Of a stretch of DNA of 35,226 nt, positions 26,757-35,226 are shown piece after piece. This stretch comes from an uncultured Enterobacterales bacterium (GTDB lineage Bacteria; Pseudomonadota; Gammaproteobacteria; Enterobacterales; Enterobacteriaceae). The notes below the pieces were generated by a model. The model was given only the letters and a program-made list of their open reading frames with translations, had not been told where the DNA came from and searched no databases. A program made the position numbers and the translations under genes. The stretch's first letter is position 1. Every line of letters starts with the position of its first letter. The stretch lies in the NCBI GenBank assembly GCA_946478305.1, contig CAMLBO010000048.1, positions 1 through 35,226 of the forward strand, written 5' to 3'.

Positions 26757-27671
26757 CTATTTTACCGTCGAATCTTTTTTGACCATTTCTGCTTTATGAC
26801 CAAACAGCGGACGGCGTAAACGCTGAGCGAGAATCACCCCGACAAGGGTGATTCCGCCGCCAATCAGATGGTAGCTGTGCAGCTGTTCATGCAGGAAAAG
26901 TATGGCAATAATAGCCGTAAAAATGGGTGATAAGTTCATGAAAATTGAAGTCTTATTGGCTCCCAGCCGAATGACGCCCTGAATCCACAGGAAAGGCGCT
27001 ATGATCGAAGCAGGGATCCCGGCAAAAAGCACCAACGGGATATTGTGCGCATTCAGTGCTACGTTGGGGGCCAGAAGGAAATTCGGCAGCAGCAGCAGTA
27101 CGCCAAACAGAATCTGGACATACAAAGATTGCCAGTTCGGCAAGGGAATAGCCCAGCGTTTGGTCAATACGCCATACAGTGCATAAGAGGCCGAAGCAGC
27201 GAACATCATAATTTCACCGTGACCAATGCCATGCTGTAACAGCTGGGCCGGGTCGCCTGCACTCACCAGCCAGATAAGCCCGGCCAGCGATAAAATGCCG
27301 CCGAGGGCAATCCCCACCGTTGGGACCACGCTGAGCACGACGAGACTGATCAACACGGTCAGCAAAGGAATCAAAGAGTTGAGAATACCCATAAACAGTG
27401 CGCTGACGCTGTGCGCGGCGTAATATGCCAGGCTTTGGTACAACACCATGCCGAGCAGGCCAAGGATCAGCAGCTTCCACCAGTACTGTTTTATCGCCTT
27501 CAGATTACGTAATACGCCGGGCAGGATGAAAGGGGTCAGTGTCAACAACGCGAGTAACCAGCGGTAGAAGGAGATCGCTGCCGGGTCGATGGCCGTGGCC
27601 GAGACTTTACTGACGACCGCATTGAGCGACCAGATCAGTACGGCCAACAGGGGAAAGAGAACATTCATCAT
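26757..27671 (-). CDS. EamA-family drug/metabolite transporter
   Basis: The 304-aa protein consists of two EamA halves of about five TM helices each, typical of the DMT superfamily. Motifs such as NAVVSKVSATAIDPAAISFYRW in helix 1-2, LYYAAHSVSALFMGIL-like order in the middle and GANKTSIFMNLSPIFTAIIAILFLHEQL near the end fit exporters of amino acids or other metabolites. Substrate unknown. The double ATG at 27671 starts MMNVLFPLL, a natural first helix; the open frame goes back to 27830 but overlaps the divergent regulator gene. It shares its upstream region with an AraC-type gene, which probably controls it. Confidence 0.87.
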   Translation of the reverse strand: MMNVLFPLLAVLIWSLNAVVSKVSATAIDPAAISFYRWLLALLTLTPFILPGVLRNLKAIKQYWWKLLILGLLGMVLYQSLAYYAAHSVSALFMGILNSLIPLLTVLISLVVLSVVPTVGIALGGILSLAGLIWLVSAGDPAQLLQHGIGHGEIMMFAASASYALYGVLTKRWAIPLPNWQSLYVQILFGVLLLLPNFLLAPNVALNAHNIPLVLFAGIPASIIAPFLWIQGVIRLGANKTSIFMNLSPIFTAIIAILFLHEQLHSYHLIGGGITLVGVILAQRLRRPLFGHKAEMVKKDSTVK

Positions 27672-27815
27672 TTTGCGTCGGTTGCATCCATAATTAAATC
27701 GTTGCGCTAGTGTACGGTTGTCTTGTTTGTTATATATAGCGATAACCAGACAATGCTCTACGCAATTCAGACAACATGATTTGATGCTGATGGCGCACCC
27801 AGGAACCCCCGGCCA
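27672..27815. promoter_or_regulatory. EamA/AraC divergent control region with direct repeats
   Basis: Two AGACAA elements at 27748-27753 and 27769-27774 are spaced by 21 bp, two helical turns, as expected for AraC-family half-sites. An inverted copy, GTTGTCT, is at 27717-27723. TATATATAG near 27731-27739 may be part of a promoter. Confidence 0.5.
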
Positions 27816-28595
27816 GTGATATCGCAACAACGTTTTTATCCCCCACTCCCTGAAAAAACACCCACTACGCTACTTTTTCGCGGAGAGACGCTCCTTGCTA
27901 ACTCCGAGTATATTCTGCATTCGCACCCCTGGAGTCAGATTATCTGCGTAAAATCCGGAGTGATGGCGATGGACGTTGCCGGACAGCGCTATCTGGCTCC
28001 GCGTGAGTTTGCGGTCTGGCTGCCTGCCGGAACGGAACACTCCAGTTATAACCGGAAAACCTCCCATTTTTGTGCGATAGATATTGCCCCTGAACTGGAC
28101 GTCGGGCTGCCGTCTACCCCCTGTCTATTGACCTTAACGCCTATTTTTAATGCGATTGCTGACGACTGTTTTGCCCGTAATCTTACCGAGCCGGTCACTG
28201 AAAGCGACATGCGCATGGCGCGGGTGCTGATTGATCAGATTGGCCTGGCACCGCGTCAGGATACCTATTTGCCGACGTCGCAAAGTAAGTTACTGGCACC
28301 AGTGCTGGCTGCACTGGAGAAAAATCCTGCGGATAACACCTCGCTGGCGCAGTGGGCGACGCGGGTGTATACCACTGAGCGAACCCTATCCCGCCGCTGC
28401 CAGCAGGATCTGAGTATGGGGTTTGCCGAATGGCGGCAGCGGTTGAGATTCCTGCACGCTATTTCTCTGCTGGAGCAGGGAAAAACGGTTCAGGAGGTGG
28501 CACTCGAGGTGGGTTACAGCTCCTCATCCGCTTTTATTGCCATGTTCCAGCAAATTTCCGGGACCACGCCCCAACGCTTCCGTAATGAAAGGTAA
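27816..28595 (+). CDS. AraC-family transcriptional regulator
   Basis: The 259-aa protein has an N-terminal cupin-type sensing domain (about 18-100, with HSHPWSQIICVKSGVMAMD and PAGTEHSSYN) and a C-terminal AraC DNA-binding domain (about 165-258) with two helix-turn-helix units, RTLSRRCQQDLSMGFAEWRQ and VQEVALEVGYSSSSAFIAMF, and the closing TPQRFR. The layout is like E. coli NimR (YeaM), which controls a neighbouring exporter; orthology is not claimed. The only good start is GTG 27816, with AGGA eleven bases upstream and no ATG in frame. It is divergent from the EamA transporter, the likely target. Confidence 0.86.
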   Translation: MISQQRFYPPLPEKTPTTLLFRGETLLANSEYILHSHPWSQIICVKSGVMAMDVAGQRYLAPREFAVWLPAGTEHSSYNRKTSHFCAIDIAPELDVGLPSTPCLLTLTPIFNAIADDCFARNLTEPVTESDMRMARVLIDQIGLAPRQDTYLPTSQSKLLAPVLAALEKNPADNTSLAQWATRVYTTERTLSRRCQQDLSMGFAEWRQRLRFLHAISLLEQGKTVQEVALEVGYSSSSAFIAMFQQISGTTPQRFRNER

Positions 28596-28694
28596 GCCTG
28601 ATGCGCCGGCATTGGGATCTTTCGCCATTCGTGGCAAAATCAGGGTCCTCTTTATTTTCTGTTCTTTCCATGGCACAGCCTGCCGGAGACACAC

Positions 28695-29822
28695 GTGAAA
28701 ATCCTGGTTGATGAAAATATGCCGTATGCCGTCGAGCTTTTCAGCCGACTGGGCACCGTTCAGGCCGTTCCTGGCCGTCCGATTCCGCAAGATACCCTCA
28801 AAGATGCCGACGCGCTGATGGTGCGTTCCGTCACTAAAGTGAACGAGAGTTTGCTGGCCGGTAAGCCGGTGAAATTTGTCGGTACCGCCACGGCGGGCAC
28901 CGATCATGTTGATGATGCATGGCTGCAACAGCAGGGTATTGGTTTTTCTGCGGCACCGGGCTGTAATGCCATCGCCGTGGTGGAGTATGTTTTCTCCGCG
29001 TTGCTGATCCTTGCTCAGCGCGATGGGTTCAGGCTGCGAGATAAAACCGTGGGAATTATTGGTGTTGGTAATGTGGGGTCGCGGCTCAACGATCGTCTGC
29101 GGGCGCTGGGCGTACGCACATTATTATGCGACCCACCGCGCGCCGACCGGGGGGATGAAGGCGAGTTCTGCCCTCTGGAACAGCTGGTAGCCGAAGCGGA
29201 CGTGTTGACCTTCCACACGCCACTCAATATGTCTGGGCCTTATGCCACCCATCATCTTGTCGATGCCGCCTTGCTGGCGCGTCTGCCCGCTGACCGTATT
29301 CTGATTAACGCCTGTCGCGGTGAAGTGGTGGATAACGCCGCGCTGCTCGATGCTCTGAGCGGGCCTAAAAAGCTGACCGCCGTACTGGACGTATGGGAGC
29401 CAGAGCCGGATCTGTCGCTGGCGTTGTTGGCGAAAGTGGCTATCGGTACTGCGCATATCGCAGGTTACAGCCTGGAAGGCAAAGCGCGTGGCACCACTCA
29501 GGTATTCGAAGCATTCAGCCAGTTTATCGGTGAGCCTCAAAAAGTGCCGCTGGATGAGTTGCTGCCCGCACCTGAGTTCCCTGTGGTCAGCTTCTCAGGG
29601 GAACTGACCGAAGCCAGACTGCTGAGACTTATTCACTTAGTGTATGATGTGCGCCGCGATGATGCACCGCTGCGTCGCGTTGCCGGTCAGCCAGGAGAGT
29701 TTGACAAGCTGCGCAAGTTTTATGAAGAACGGCGCGAGTGGTCATCCCTGCGGGTCATTTGTGACAACACGGCCAGCGCCGAGTTACTCAATAAGCTCGG
29801 ATTTACTGCGGTGCAGGGCTGA
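28695..29822 (+). CDS. pdxB: Erythronate-4-phosphate dehydrogenase PdxB
   Basis: PdxB oxidises 4-phosphoerythronate to 2-oxo-3-hydroxy-4-phosphobutanoate, the second step of DXP-dependent PLP synthesis. The 375-aa protein (378 in E. coli) has the D-2-hydroxyacid dehydrogenase fold: NAD-loop [12 protein letters not shown], and the catalytic Arg208 (ACRGEVVDN), Glu237 (WEPEP) and His254 (AHIAGYS), followed by a PdxB-specific C-terminal dimerisation domain. The start is GTG 28695 with GGAG six bases upstream. A nearby MocR regulator, a PLP-dependent type, may be only coincidental. Confidence 0.96.
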   Translation: MKILVDENMPYAVELFSRLGTVQAVPGRPIPQDTLKDADALMVRSVTKVNESLLAGKPVKFVGTATAGTDHVDDAWLQQQGIGFSAAPGCNAIAVVEYVFSALLILAQRDGFRLRDKTVGIIGVGNVGSRLNDRLRALGVRTLLCDPPRADRGDEGEFCPLEQLVAEADVLTFHTPLNMSGPYATHHLVDAALLARLPADRILINACRGEVVDNAALLDALSGPKKLTAVLDVWEPEPDLSLALLAKVAIGTAHIAGYSLEGKARGTTQVFEAFSQFIGEPQKVPLDELLPAPEFPVVSFSGELTEARLLRLIHLVYDVRRDDAPLRRVAGQPGEFDKLRKFYEERREWSSLRVICDNTASAELLNKLGFTAVQG

Positions 29823-29880
29823 TGCCTTAACGTTGCCTTAAGACTTTGTGCTTAAAGTGACGCATTGACGATTAGTTGCA

Positions 29881-29925
29881 GGGCGATGGTGGGTCTATAG
29901 CCACATCGCCCCTTTGTATTTTGTA
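29881..29925 (+). terminator. Possible terminator or attenuator between pdxB and usg
   Basis: GGGCGATG pairs with CATCGCCC over eight base pairs, with an inner TGG/CCA stem, and is followed by CTTTGTATTTTG. The T-rich tail is interrupted, so partial read-through into usg is likely. Confidence 0.45.
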
Positions 29926-29950
29926 CGACTCATTTCTGGAGAATACCAAC

Positions 29951-30964
29951 ATGTCTGATGGCTGGAATATCGCGCTGCTCGGCGCCACGGGCGCAGTAGG
30001 TGATGCGTTACTGGAGCTGCTGTCTGAACGTCAGTTCCCGGTTGGTGAACTCTTCCCTCTGGCGAGCGAACGCAGCGCCGGTCAGACGATCCGCTACAAT
30101 GGCAAAAGTCTGCGCGTGCAAAATGCCGCTGAATTTGACTGGTCTCAGGTGCAGCTGGCGTTTTTCGTCGCAGGCGCTGAGGCCTCGGCGCAGTATGCTG
30201 AAGAAGCAGCCAATCAGGGCTGTCTGATTATCGACAGCAGTGGACTGTTTGCCATGGAACACGATATCCCACTGGTGGTTCCTGGCGTCAATCCAGACTC
30301 TTTGGCCCATTATCGCAACCGCAATATTGTGGCAGTGGCCGATAGCCTGACCAGTCAGTTACTGACGGCAATCAAGCCGCTGACTGAACAAGCCGGTTTG
30401 GCGCGACTGCACGTCACTTCGCTGCTGTCTGTTTCCGCACTGGGTAAAGTGGCCGTGGACGATCTGGCCGGACAAAGTGCCCGTCTGCTCAATGGTATTC
30501 CGGCCGAAGAGGGCGGTCTTTTCAGTAAGCAGCTGGCGTTTAATCTTTTGCCTTTGCTCAATGATGAAGAAGGCAGCGTGCGTCAGGAGCGTCGTCTGGT
30601 GGATCAGGTGCGTAAAGTACTGCAAAACGACGGCCTCCCTATTTCCGTCAGTTGCGTGCAGTCGCCGGTGTTTTACGGCCACGCGCAGGTGGTGCATATG
30701 GAAGGCCTGCGTCCGCTCTCCGCTGAAGAAGCGCGAACTGAACTTGAACGCATTGACGATATCAACCTCAGCGAAGAGGACGATTTCCCGACGCAGGTCA
30801 GCGATGCTTCCGGCAACGCCAACCTGAGTATTGGCTGTCTGCGTAATGATTACGGTATTCCTGAAATACTGCAGTTCTGGTCGGTCGCGGATAACGTTCG
30901 CTTTGGCGGCGCACTGATGGCGGTTGAAACTGCTGAAAAACTGATTGGGGAGTATTGGTACTGA
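29951..30964 (+). CDS. usg: Usg, aspartate-semialdehyde dehydrogenase-like protein
   Basis: Usg is a conserved 337-aa homologue of aspartate-semialdehyde dehydrogenase with no proven function. The N-terminal Rossmann fold ([19 protein letters not shown]) is kept, but the region that holds the catalytic cysteine in true dehydrogenases reads [11 protein letters not shown] here, without cysteine, so it is probably not an active dehydrogenase; E. coli Usg is the same as I recall. [21 protein letters not shown] closes the protein. ATG 29951 has GGAG nine bases upstream. Its stop codon overlaps the truA start by one base (TGATG), indicating translational coupling. Confidence 0.95.
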   Translation: MSDGWNIALLGATGAVGDALLELLSERQFPVGELFPLASERSAGQTIRYNGKSLRVQNAAEFDWSQVQLAFFVAGAEASAQYAEEAANQGCLIIDSSGLFAMEHDIPLVVPGVNPDSLAHYRNRNIVAVADSLTSQLLTAIKPLTEQAGLARLHVTSLLSVSALGKVAVDDLAGQSARLLNGIPAEEGGLFSKQLAFNLLPLLNDEEGSVRQERRLVDQVRKVLQNDGLPISVSCVQSPVFYGHAQVVHMEGLRPLSAEEARTELERIDDINLSEEDDFPTQVSDASGNANLSIGCLRNDYGIPEILQFWSVADNVRFGGALMAVETAEKLIGEYWY

Positions 30965-31794
30965 TGTCTGCAGAGTTAACCCCTGAACTGCAAACGCCGC
31001 CTGTGGCTGCGCGTATTGCGTTGGGGATTGAATATGATGGCAGCGCTTATTTTGGCTGGCAGCGTCAGCCTGATGCCCCCAGTGTACAGGCCTGCCTGGA
31101 AAAAGCCCTGAGCCGCGTAGCAGACGCGCCAATTTCGGTGTTCTGCGCCGGGCGTACTGATACAGGTGTCAGCGCTACCGGTCAGGTGGTGCACTTTGAG
31201 ACGCCCGTGCTACGTAAAGAGGCCGCCTGGACAATGGGCGTTAACACCCATCTGCCGAAAAACATTTCGGTACGTTGGATGAGTGAAGTGGAGGATGATT
31301 TCCACGCCCGCTTCAGCGCCACCGCGCGCCGCTATCGCTACATTATTTATAACCACCGTTTCCGCTCAGCGATTTTACACACGGGAATCACCCATGTGCA
31401 TCTGCCGCTGGACGTCGAGAGAATGCAGCGTGCGGGTCAGGCGCTGTTGGGTGAGAACGACTTTACCTCGTTTCGCGCCTCGCAGTGTCAGTCACGCACG
31501 CCATGGCGCTATATGATGCATCTTAACGTCAGCCGTCACGGTAACTACGTGGTGGTGGATGTGAAGGCCAACGCCTTTGTGCACCATATGGTGCGTAACA
31601 TCGTCGGCAGTCTGATTGAGGTTGGGTCGGGCGCGCAGCCTGAGAACTGGATGGCCGAACTGCTGGCTGCCAAAGATCGTAACCTGGCGGCAGCTACAGC
31701 GAAAGCTGAGGGGTTGTATCTGGTTTCGGTGGATTACCCTGAGAAGTTTGGATTGCCAAAACTGAACATGGGGCCGCTGTTTTTAGCGGACTGA
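30964..31794 (+). CDS. truA: tRNA pseudouridine(38-40) synthase TruA
   Basis: TruA converts uridines 38-40 of the tRNA anticodon stem to pseudouridine. The 276-aa protein (270 in E. coli) has the catalytic Asp66 in [19 protein letters not shown] and other family motifs: [31 protein letters not shown] and [15 protein letters not shown]. It starts inside the usg stop codon; GGGGAG lies about eleven bases upstream in usg. The frame also allows a start nine bases earlier, without support. The N-terminus is a few residues longer than in E. coli. Confidence 0.96.
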   Translation: MSAELTPELQTPPVAARIALGIEYDGSAYFGWQRQPDAPSVQACLEKALSRVADAPISVFCAGRTDTGVSATGQVVHFETPVLRKEAAWTMGVNTHLPKNISVRWMSEVEDDFHARFSATARRYRYIIYNHRFRSAILHTGITHVHLPLDVERMQRAGQALLGENDFTSFRASQCQSRTPWRYMMHLNVSRHGNYVVVDVKANAFVHHMVRNIVGSLIEVGSGAQPENWMAELLAAKDRNLAAATAKAEGLYLVSVDYPEKFGLPKLNMGPLFLAD

Positions 31795-31803
31795 TTTTGT
31801 CGT

Positions 31804-31841
31804 GACAGGGCGATGAAATGCGTTATGCATTTCATACTGTC
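31804..31841. repeat. Long imperfect hairpin between truA and dedA
   Basis: TGAAATGC/GCATTTCA form a perfect 8-bp stem with loop GTTAT, and outer GACAG/CTGTC adds five more pairs. There is no T run after it. A second short hairpin AGCGC/GCGCT follows at 31855-31870. It may modulate expression of dedA or protect the truA message. Confidence 0.55.
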
Positions 31842-31889
31842 AGCGGGTTAACTCAGCGCATCTGGGCGCTAAAAAAGGCGATTAGCTAA

Positions 31890-32558
31890 ATGGAATTCAT
31901 CCACTTTGTTATTGATTTTATTCTCCATATTGATGTGCATCTGGCTGAGCTGGTGGCGCAGTATGGGGCCTGGGTTTATGGTATTTTGTTCCTGATTCTG
32001 TTTTGCGAAACGGGTCTGGTCGTTACCCCTTTCTTGCCGGGAGATTCCCTGCTGTTTGTGGCCGGTGCGCTGGCAGCTTTGCCCGGCAATGATCTAAACG
32101 TACATTTAATGGTGTCCCTGATGGCGGTTGCCGCTATTGTGGGTGACGCAGTCAACTACACCATTGGGCGCCTGTTTGGTGAACGTCTGTTCAGGAATCC
32201 GAACTCGAAGATTTTCCGTCGCAGTTATTTGGACCAGACACACAAGTTTTACGAGAAACATGGCGGCAAAACGATTATTCTTGCGCGCTTCGTGCCGATA
32301 GTGCGCACCTTCGCACCTTTTGTCGCGGGTATGGGGCACATGTCGTATCGCCATTTTGCTGCGTATAACGTGATAGGTGCGCTGGTTTGGGTACTGTTAT
32401 TTACCTATGCTGGTTACCTTTTTGGCAACGTGCCCATTGTGCAGAACAATCTGAAATTACTGATCGTGGCGATCATCGTTGTTTCGATTCTGCCAGGTGT
32501 AGTGGAGATTTGGCGCCACAAGCGTGCTGCGGCGAAGGAAAAGCGTCAGCAAGGCTAG
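31890..32558 (+). CDS. dedA: DedA family inner-membrane protein
   Basis: DedA proteins are polytopic inner-membrane proteins linked to envelope integrity and, in some members, undecaprenyl-phosphate or phospholipid translocation; the specific role of DedA itself is not clear. The 222-aa protein (219 in E. coli) shows [39 protein letters not shown] and [18 protein letters not shown], the last being the membrane re-entrant motif of the family. ATG 31890 has a weak site (AAGG) about eleven bases upstream. A basic tail ([13 protein letters not shown]) ends the protein. Confidence 0.95.
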   Translation: MEFIHFVIDFILHIDVHLAELVAQYGAWVYGILFLILFCETGLVVTPFLPGDSLLFVAGALAALPGNDLNVHLMVSLMAVAAIVGDAVNYTIGRLFGERLFRNPNSKIFRRSYLDQTHKFYEKHGGKTIILARFVPIVRTFAPFVAGMGHMSYRHFAAYNVIGALVWVLLFTYAGYLFGNVPIVQNNLKLLIVAIIVVSILPGVVEIWRHKRAAAKEKRQQG

Positions 32559-32618
32559 CCTGTGGGCAGCAAAGCTGGGAAATATAAAGAGATTAAACCA
32601 GAGGGTTCGACCAGTTTT

Positions 32619-32627
32619 TTATCCACA
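32619..32627 (+). other. Perfect DnaA-box 9-mer upstream of accD
   Basis: TTATCCACA matches the strongest DnaA box exactly. It lies 61 bp after dedA and 185 bp before accD. A lone 9-mer can occur by chance, so function is unproven. Confidence 0.35.
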
Positions 32628-32811
32628 GCGTCGGGCCATTATGGTTTAATGAGCGACATTTATGGTCTGTTCCTGCGAACAACCCTTCTGTGCCGCGTCT
32701 GTTTTGCCATCTGGCAGCAGGGCGGGCGGACGTTTTGGGTAGGTTTCAGGGGACTTGTTACAGCATGAACAGCGGACTGGCTTCGGCCGGGTTCAAACAG
32801 AAAGGTCATCG

Positions 32812-33729
32812 ATGAGCTGGATTGAACGAATTCTTAATAAGAGCAATGTCTCGCAAACCCGTAAGGCAAGTATTCCTGAGGGTGTCTGGACTAAATGTGA
32901 TAGCTGCGGTCAGGTACTTTACCGTGCCGAGCTTGAACGCAATCTCATGGTTTGCCCGAAGTGCGACCATCACATGCGCATCTCTGCGCGTATGCGCCTC
33001 TTCACCTTTATGGATGAAGGCAGCGAGGTTGAATTAGGCAGCGAGCTTGAGCCTAAAGATATTCTGAAGTTTAAAGACTCCAAGAAATATAAAGACCGTC
33101 TGGTTGCAGCACAAAAAGAAACCGACGAAAAAGATGCCATGGTTGTTATGAAAGGGACGCTTTACGGCATGCCTATCGTCGTGGCTGCCTTTGAATTTGC
33201 CTTTATGGGCGGTTCTATGGCCTCTGTCGTCGGTGCGCGTTTTGTACGTGCTGTTGAGCAGGCGATTGAAGACAATTGCCCGCTGGTCTGTTTCTCAGCC
33301 AGTGGCGGTGCCCGTATGCAGGAAGCGCTGATGTCGCTGATGCAAATGGCCAAAACCAGTGCTGCGTTGGCGAAATTGCAGGAACGTGGTCTGCCGTATA
33401 TCTCTGTAATGACTGACCCAACGATGGGCGGTGTTTCTGCCAGCCTGGCGATGCTTGGCGATATCAACGTTGCTGAGCCGAAAGCGCTGATCGGCTTTGC
33501 CGGTCCACGTGTTATCGAACAAACCGTTCGTGAAAAACTGCCGCCGGGCTTCCAGCGCAGTGAATTCCTGATTGAAAAGGGCGCTATTGACATGATTGTC
33601 CGTCGTCCTGATTTACGTCCAAAACTGGGTAGCGTCTTGTCGAAGCTGACCGGTCGCCCTGAACCGAAAGTGGTCGACGTCCAGGCTGCCGTCAGTGGCA
33701 ATGCTGCTGATAATCATCAGGATGCCTGA
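32812..33729 (+). CDS. accD: Acetyl-CoA carboxylase carboxyltransferase subunit beta AccD
   Basis: AccD is the beta subunit of the carboxyltransferase that moves CO2 from carboxybiotin to acetyl-CoA, giving malonyl-CoA; its partner AccA is coded elsewhere. The 305-aa protein (304 in E. coli) starts with a four-cysteine zinc ribbon (Cys29, Cys32, Cys48, Cys51 in KCDSCGQ and VCPKCDHH), followed by the crotonase-like carboxyltransferase domain with [22 protein letters not shown] and [16 protein letters not shown] 32812 has AAAGG six bases upstream; the frame extends further but without support. E. coli AccD also regulates its own mRNA through the zinc ribbon. Confidence 0.97.
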   Translation: MSWIERILNKSNVSQTRKASIPEGVWTKCDSCGQVLYRAELERNLMVCPKCDHHMRISARMRLFTFMDEGSEVELGSELEPKDILKFKDSKKYKDRLVAAQKETDEKDAMVVMKGTLYGMPIVVAAFEFAFMGGSMASVVGARFVRAVEQAIEDNCPLVCFSASGGARMQEALMSLMQMAKTSAALAKLQERGLPYISVMTDPTMGGVSASLAMLGDINVAEPKALIGFAGPRVIEQTVREKLPPGFQRSEFLIEKGAIDMIVRRPDLRPKLGSVLSKLTGRPEPKVVDVQAAVSGNAADNHQDA

Positions 33730-33760
33730 TTGACCAGGGTAAAAGCCGGTTAGTCAAAAC

Positions 33761-33787
33761 GGAAGGCGTGGGTACTCCGCGCCTTCC
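33761..33787 (+). terminator. GC-rich hairpin after accD
   Basis: GGAAGGCG (33761-33768) pairs perfectly with CGCCTTCC (33780-33787) around an 11-base loop. No T run follows, so it may be a weak terminator or a stability element before folC. Confidence 0.4.
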
Positions 33788-33899
33788 CGCCAGCAGGCCG
33801 TGCTTTTATCCTGTTTGTCGCATCTGACAAAGGGGCATTGCCGCTGTCGAAGTTTGGTGATGTCGTGTCTGAGTGAACCTAAGCAGGTTAATGGGACTC

Positions 33900-35171
33900 A
33901 TGCAGAATCAACTTATTCCCCAAGCCACGTCGCCTTTGGCCGCGTGGCTTTATTATCTCGAACACCTCCATTCTCAGGCGATAGAGCTCGGACTTGATCG
34001 CGTCAAAGCGATCGCGAGTCGGCTCGACTTGCTGCAACCCGCCCCTTTTGTCTTCACCGTCGCCGGTACCAATGGCAAGGGCACCACCTGTCGAACGCTG
34101 GAAGCGATACTTATTGCTGCCGGGTTACGCGTGGGGGTTTACAGCTCGCCGCATCTGGTGCGTTACACCGAGCGGGTACGTATTCAGGGCGAAGAGTTAC
34201 CGGAAGCAGCACATTGCCAATCTTTTGCTACGCTTGAAGCCGGGCGTGGGGAGATCTCCCTGACCTATTTCGAGTACGGTACCCTGTCGGCCCTGAAGCT
34301 GTTTAAAGACGCGAAACTCGACGTGGTGATCCTTGAAGTCGGCCTCGGCGGGCGTCTTGATGCCACCAATATTGTCGATGCCAATGTCGCGGTGGTCACC
34401 AGCATTGCGCTGGACCATACCGACTGGCTCGGCTCTGACCGCGAAAGTATCGGGCGTGAGAAGGCGGGCGTGTTCCGTGGCCACAGACCAGCGGTGGTCG
34501 GTGAGCCGGATATGCCGCAGTCGATTGCCGATGTGGCCGCTGAAAAAGGCGCTGATTTATACCGCCTCGGTGACAGCTGGAATTACAATGTTGCGGGCGA
34601 CCGCTGGCGCTGGGAAACGAAGGAGGGCGACGTGCTGGATGCGTTACCAGTTCCCAACGTTCCGCTACCCAACGCCGCCACCGCGCTGGCTGCACTGCAC
34701 TTCTCCGCGCTGGATATTCCCGAAGCCGCTATTCGCAGTGGTTTACTGCAGGCGCAACTGCCAGGCCGTTTCCAGACCGTGAGCGAATCACCAAGACTTA
34801 TTCTGGATGTCGCGCACAATCCCCATGCCGCCAGCTATCTGGCCGGGCGTCTGCGTGAATTGCCGCGCAACGGCGGCAAAGTACGTGCCGTGGTGGGGAT
34901 GCTGCATGATAAGGACATCGCCGGTACGCTGGCCTGCCTGGCGCCTGAGATTGATCAATGGTACTGCGCACCGCTTGAAGGCCCGCGCGGTGCAAGCGTT
35001 GAAGAACTGGCCGTGCATCTGACGCAAGCGCATCAGTTCACGGATGTTGTTTCCGCCTGGCAACAGGCGATGCAGGATGCTGATAGTCAGGATATTGTGA
35101 TTGTCTGCGGATCATTTCATACCGTAGCGCACGTGATGGCTGCTTTAGACGCGGGGAAAACCAGTGGCTAG
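33900..35171 (+). CDS. folC: Bifunctional folylpolyglutamate synthase / dihydrofolate synthase FolC
   Basis: FolC adds glutamate to dihydropteroate and then to reduced folates, using ATP. With ATG 33900 the protein is 423 aa (422 in E. coli). It holds the P-loop GTNGKGTT (56-63), SSPHLVRYTERVRI, the substrate loop of the Mur-ligase-type fold (EVGLGGRLDATNIVD), DHTDWLG and DVAHNPHA, near CGSFHTVAHVM at the end. The start is chosen so that ten residues precede SPLA as in E. coli; ATG 33891 is in frame with AGG three bases upstream and GTG 33873 is a longer option. It overlaps dedD by eight bases. Confidence 0.94.
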   Translation: MQNQLIPQATSPLAAWLYYLEHLHSQAIELGLDRVKAIASRLDLLQPAPFVFTVAGTNGKGTTCRTLEAILIAAGLRVGVYSSPHLVRYTERVRIQGEELPEAAHCQSFATLEAGRGEISLTYFEYGTLSALKLFKDAKLDVVILEVGLGGRLDATNIVDANVAVVTSIALDHTDWLGSDRESIGREKAGVFRGHRPAVVGEPDMPQSIADVAAEKGADLYRLGDSWNYNVAGDRWRWETKEGDVLDALPVPNVPLPNAATALAALHFSALDIPEAAIRSGLLQAQLPGRFQTVSESPRLILDVAHNPHAASYLAGRLRELPRNGGKVRAVVGMLHDKDIAGTLACLAPEIDQWYCAPLEGPRGASVEELAVHLTQAHQFTDVVSAWQQAMQDADSQDIVIVCGSFHTVAHVMAALDAGKTSG

Positions 35172-35226
35172 TAAGTTTCAAAATCGTCTGGTCGGGACCA
35201 TCATTTTGGTAGCCCTTGGCGTAATC
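35164..35226 (+). CDS. dedD: DedD cell-division protein (5' end only)
   Basis: The first 21 codons read VASKFQNRLVGTIILVALGV, matching the start of E. coli DedD, an inner-membrane SPOR-domain protein of the septal ring that supports cell constriction. The cytoplasmic stub is followed by the beginning of its TM helix; the SPOR domain lies outside the window. It starts at GTG 35164, inside the end of folC (8-bp overlap), with GGGGA upstream. The gene is cut off by the window edge, not truncated by mutation as far as can be seen. Confidence 0.92.
   Translation, partial: MASKFQNRLVGTIILVALGVI

Noticed and set aside
15928-28620. Prophage, IS element or integrative element
   Set aside because: No transposase, integrase, tRNA target, terminal repeat or phage gene is seen in or around the accessory genes.
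30359-31132. Minus-strand open frame of 257 codons across usg and truA
   Set aside because: It overlaps two conserved genes on the other strand and has no family features.
1-35226. CRISPR array, rRNA or tRNA gene
   Set aside because: No regularly spaced repeats and no tRNA cloverleaf or rRNA sequence was recognised on either strand.

Overview
The window is about 35.2 kb of chromosomal DNA from a member of the Enterobacterales. Nearly every gene in the two outer blocks can be matched, from memory of E. coli K-12, to the same gene in nearly the same order: fadL, yfcZ, fadI, fadJ, sixA, smrB, prmB, aroC, mepA, yfcA, epmC, yfcL, mnmC, fabB, then flk, pdxB, usg, truA, dedA, accD, folC and dedD. 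The divergence of the proteins, the E. coli-like FadR and FabR sites and an ERIC element suggest a genus outside the Escherichia/Salmonella group, such as a Serratia/Rahnella/Ewingella-like (Yersiniaceae) bacterium. The genus is inference only.

Layout. 1-5.8 kb is a fatty-acid uptake and oxidation block: fadL (outer-membrane transporter), small yfcZ, and the fadI-fadJ pair, with FadR operators in front of both fadL and fadI. 6.1-12.4 kb is housekeeping: sixA phosphohistidine phosphatase, smrB ribosome-collision nuclease, prmB glutamine methylase of L3, aroC chorismate synthase, mepA endopeptidase, yfcA transporter, epmC EF-P hydroxylase and yfcL. An ERIC repeat of 127 bp sits at the 3' end of yfcA and encodes its last five codons and stop. 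12.4-15.9 kb has mnmC (minus) divergent from fabB, whose promoter carries FadR and FabR sites.

15.9-25.5 kb and 26.7-28.6 kb are accessory insertions on either side of flk. As far as I recall, E. coli has only yfcJ between fabB and flk, and nothing between flk and pdxB. The insertions hold, in order: a Met/His-rich DUF2946-type protein plus a PepSY-TM membrane protein (probable metal, likely copper, handling); adiC-adiA (arginine/agmatine antiporter and acid-inducible arginine decarboxylase, an acid-resistance module); a ybiR-type anion permease; a MocR-family regulator divergent from a small rhodanese; and an EamA exporter divergent from an AraC regulator. 28.6-35.2 kb returns to the conserved pdxB-usg-truA-dedA-accD-folC-dedD block; dedD is cut by the window end.

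No rRNA, tRNA, CRISPR array, IS element or prophage was seen. Nothing here is clearly a wholly new system. The least described parts are the DUF2946/PepSY pair, the MocR/rhodanese divergon and the EamA/AraC divergon, the last two with well-formed candidate operators. Starts were chosen by ribosome-binding sites and by comparison with remembered E. coli proteins, so several differ from the longest open frame.
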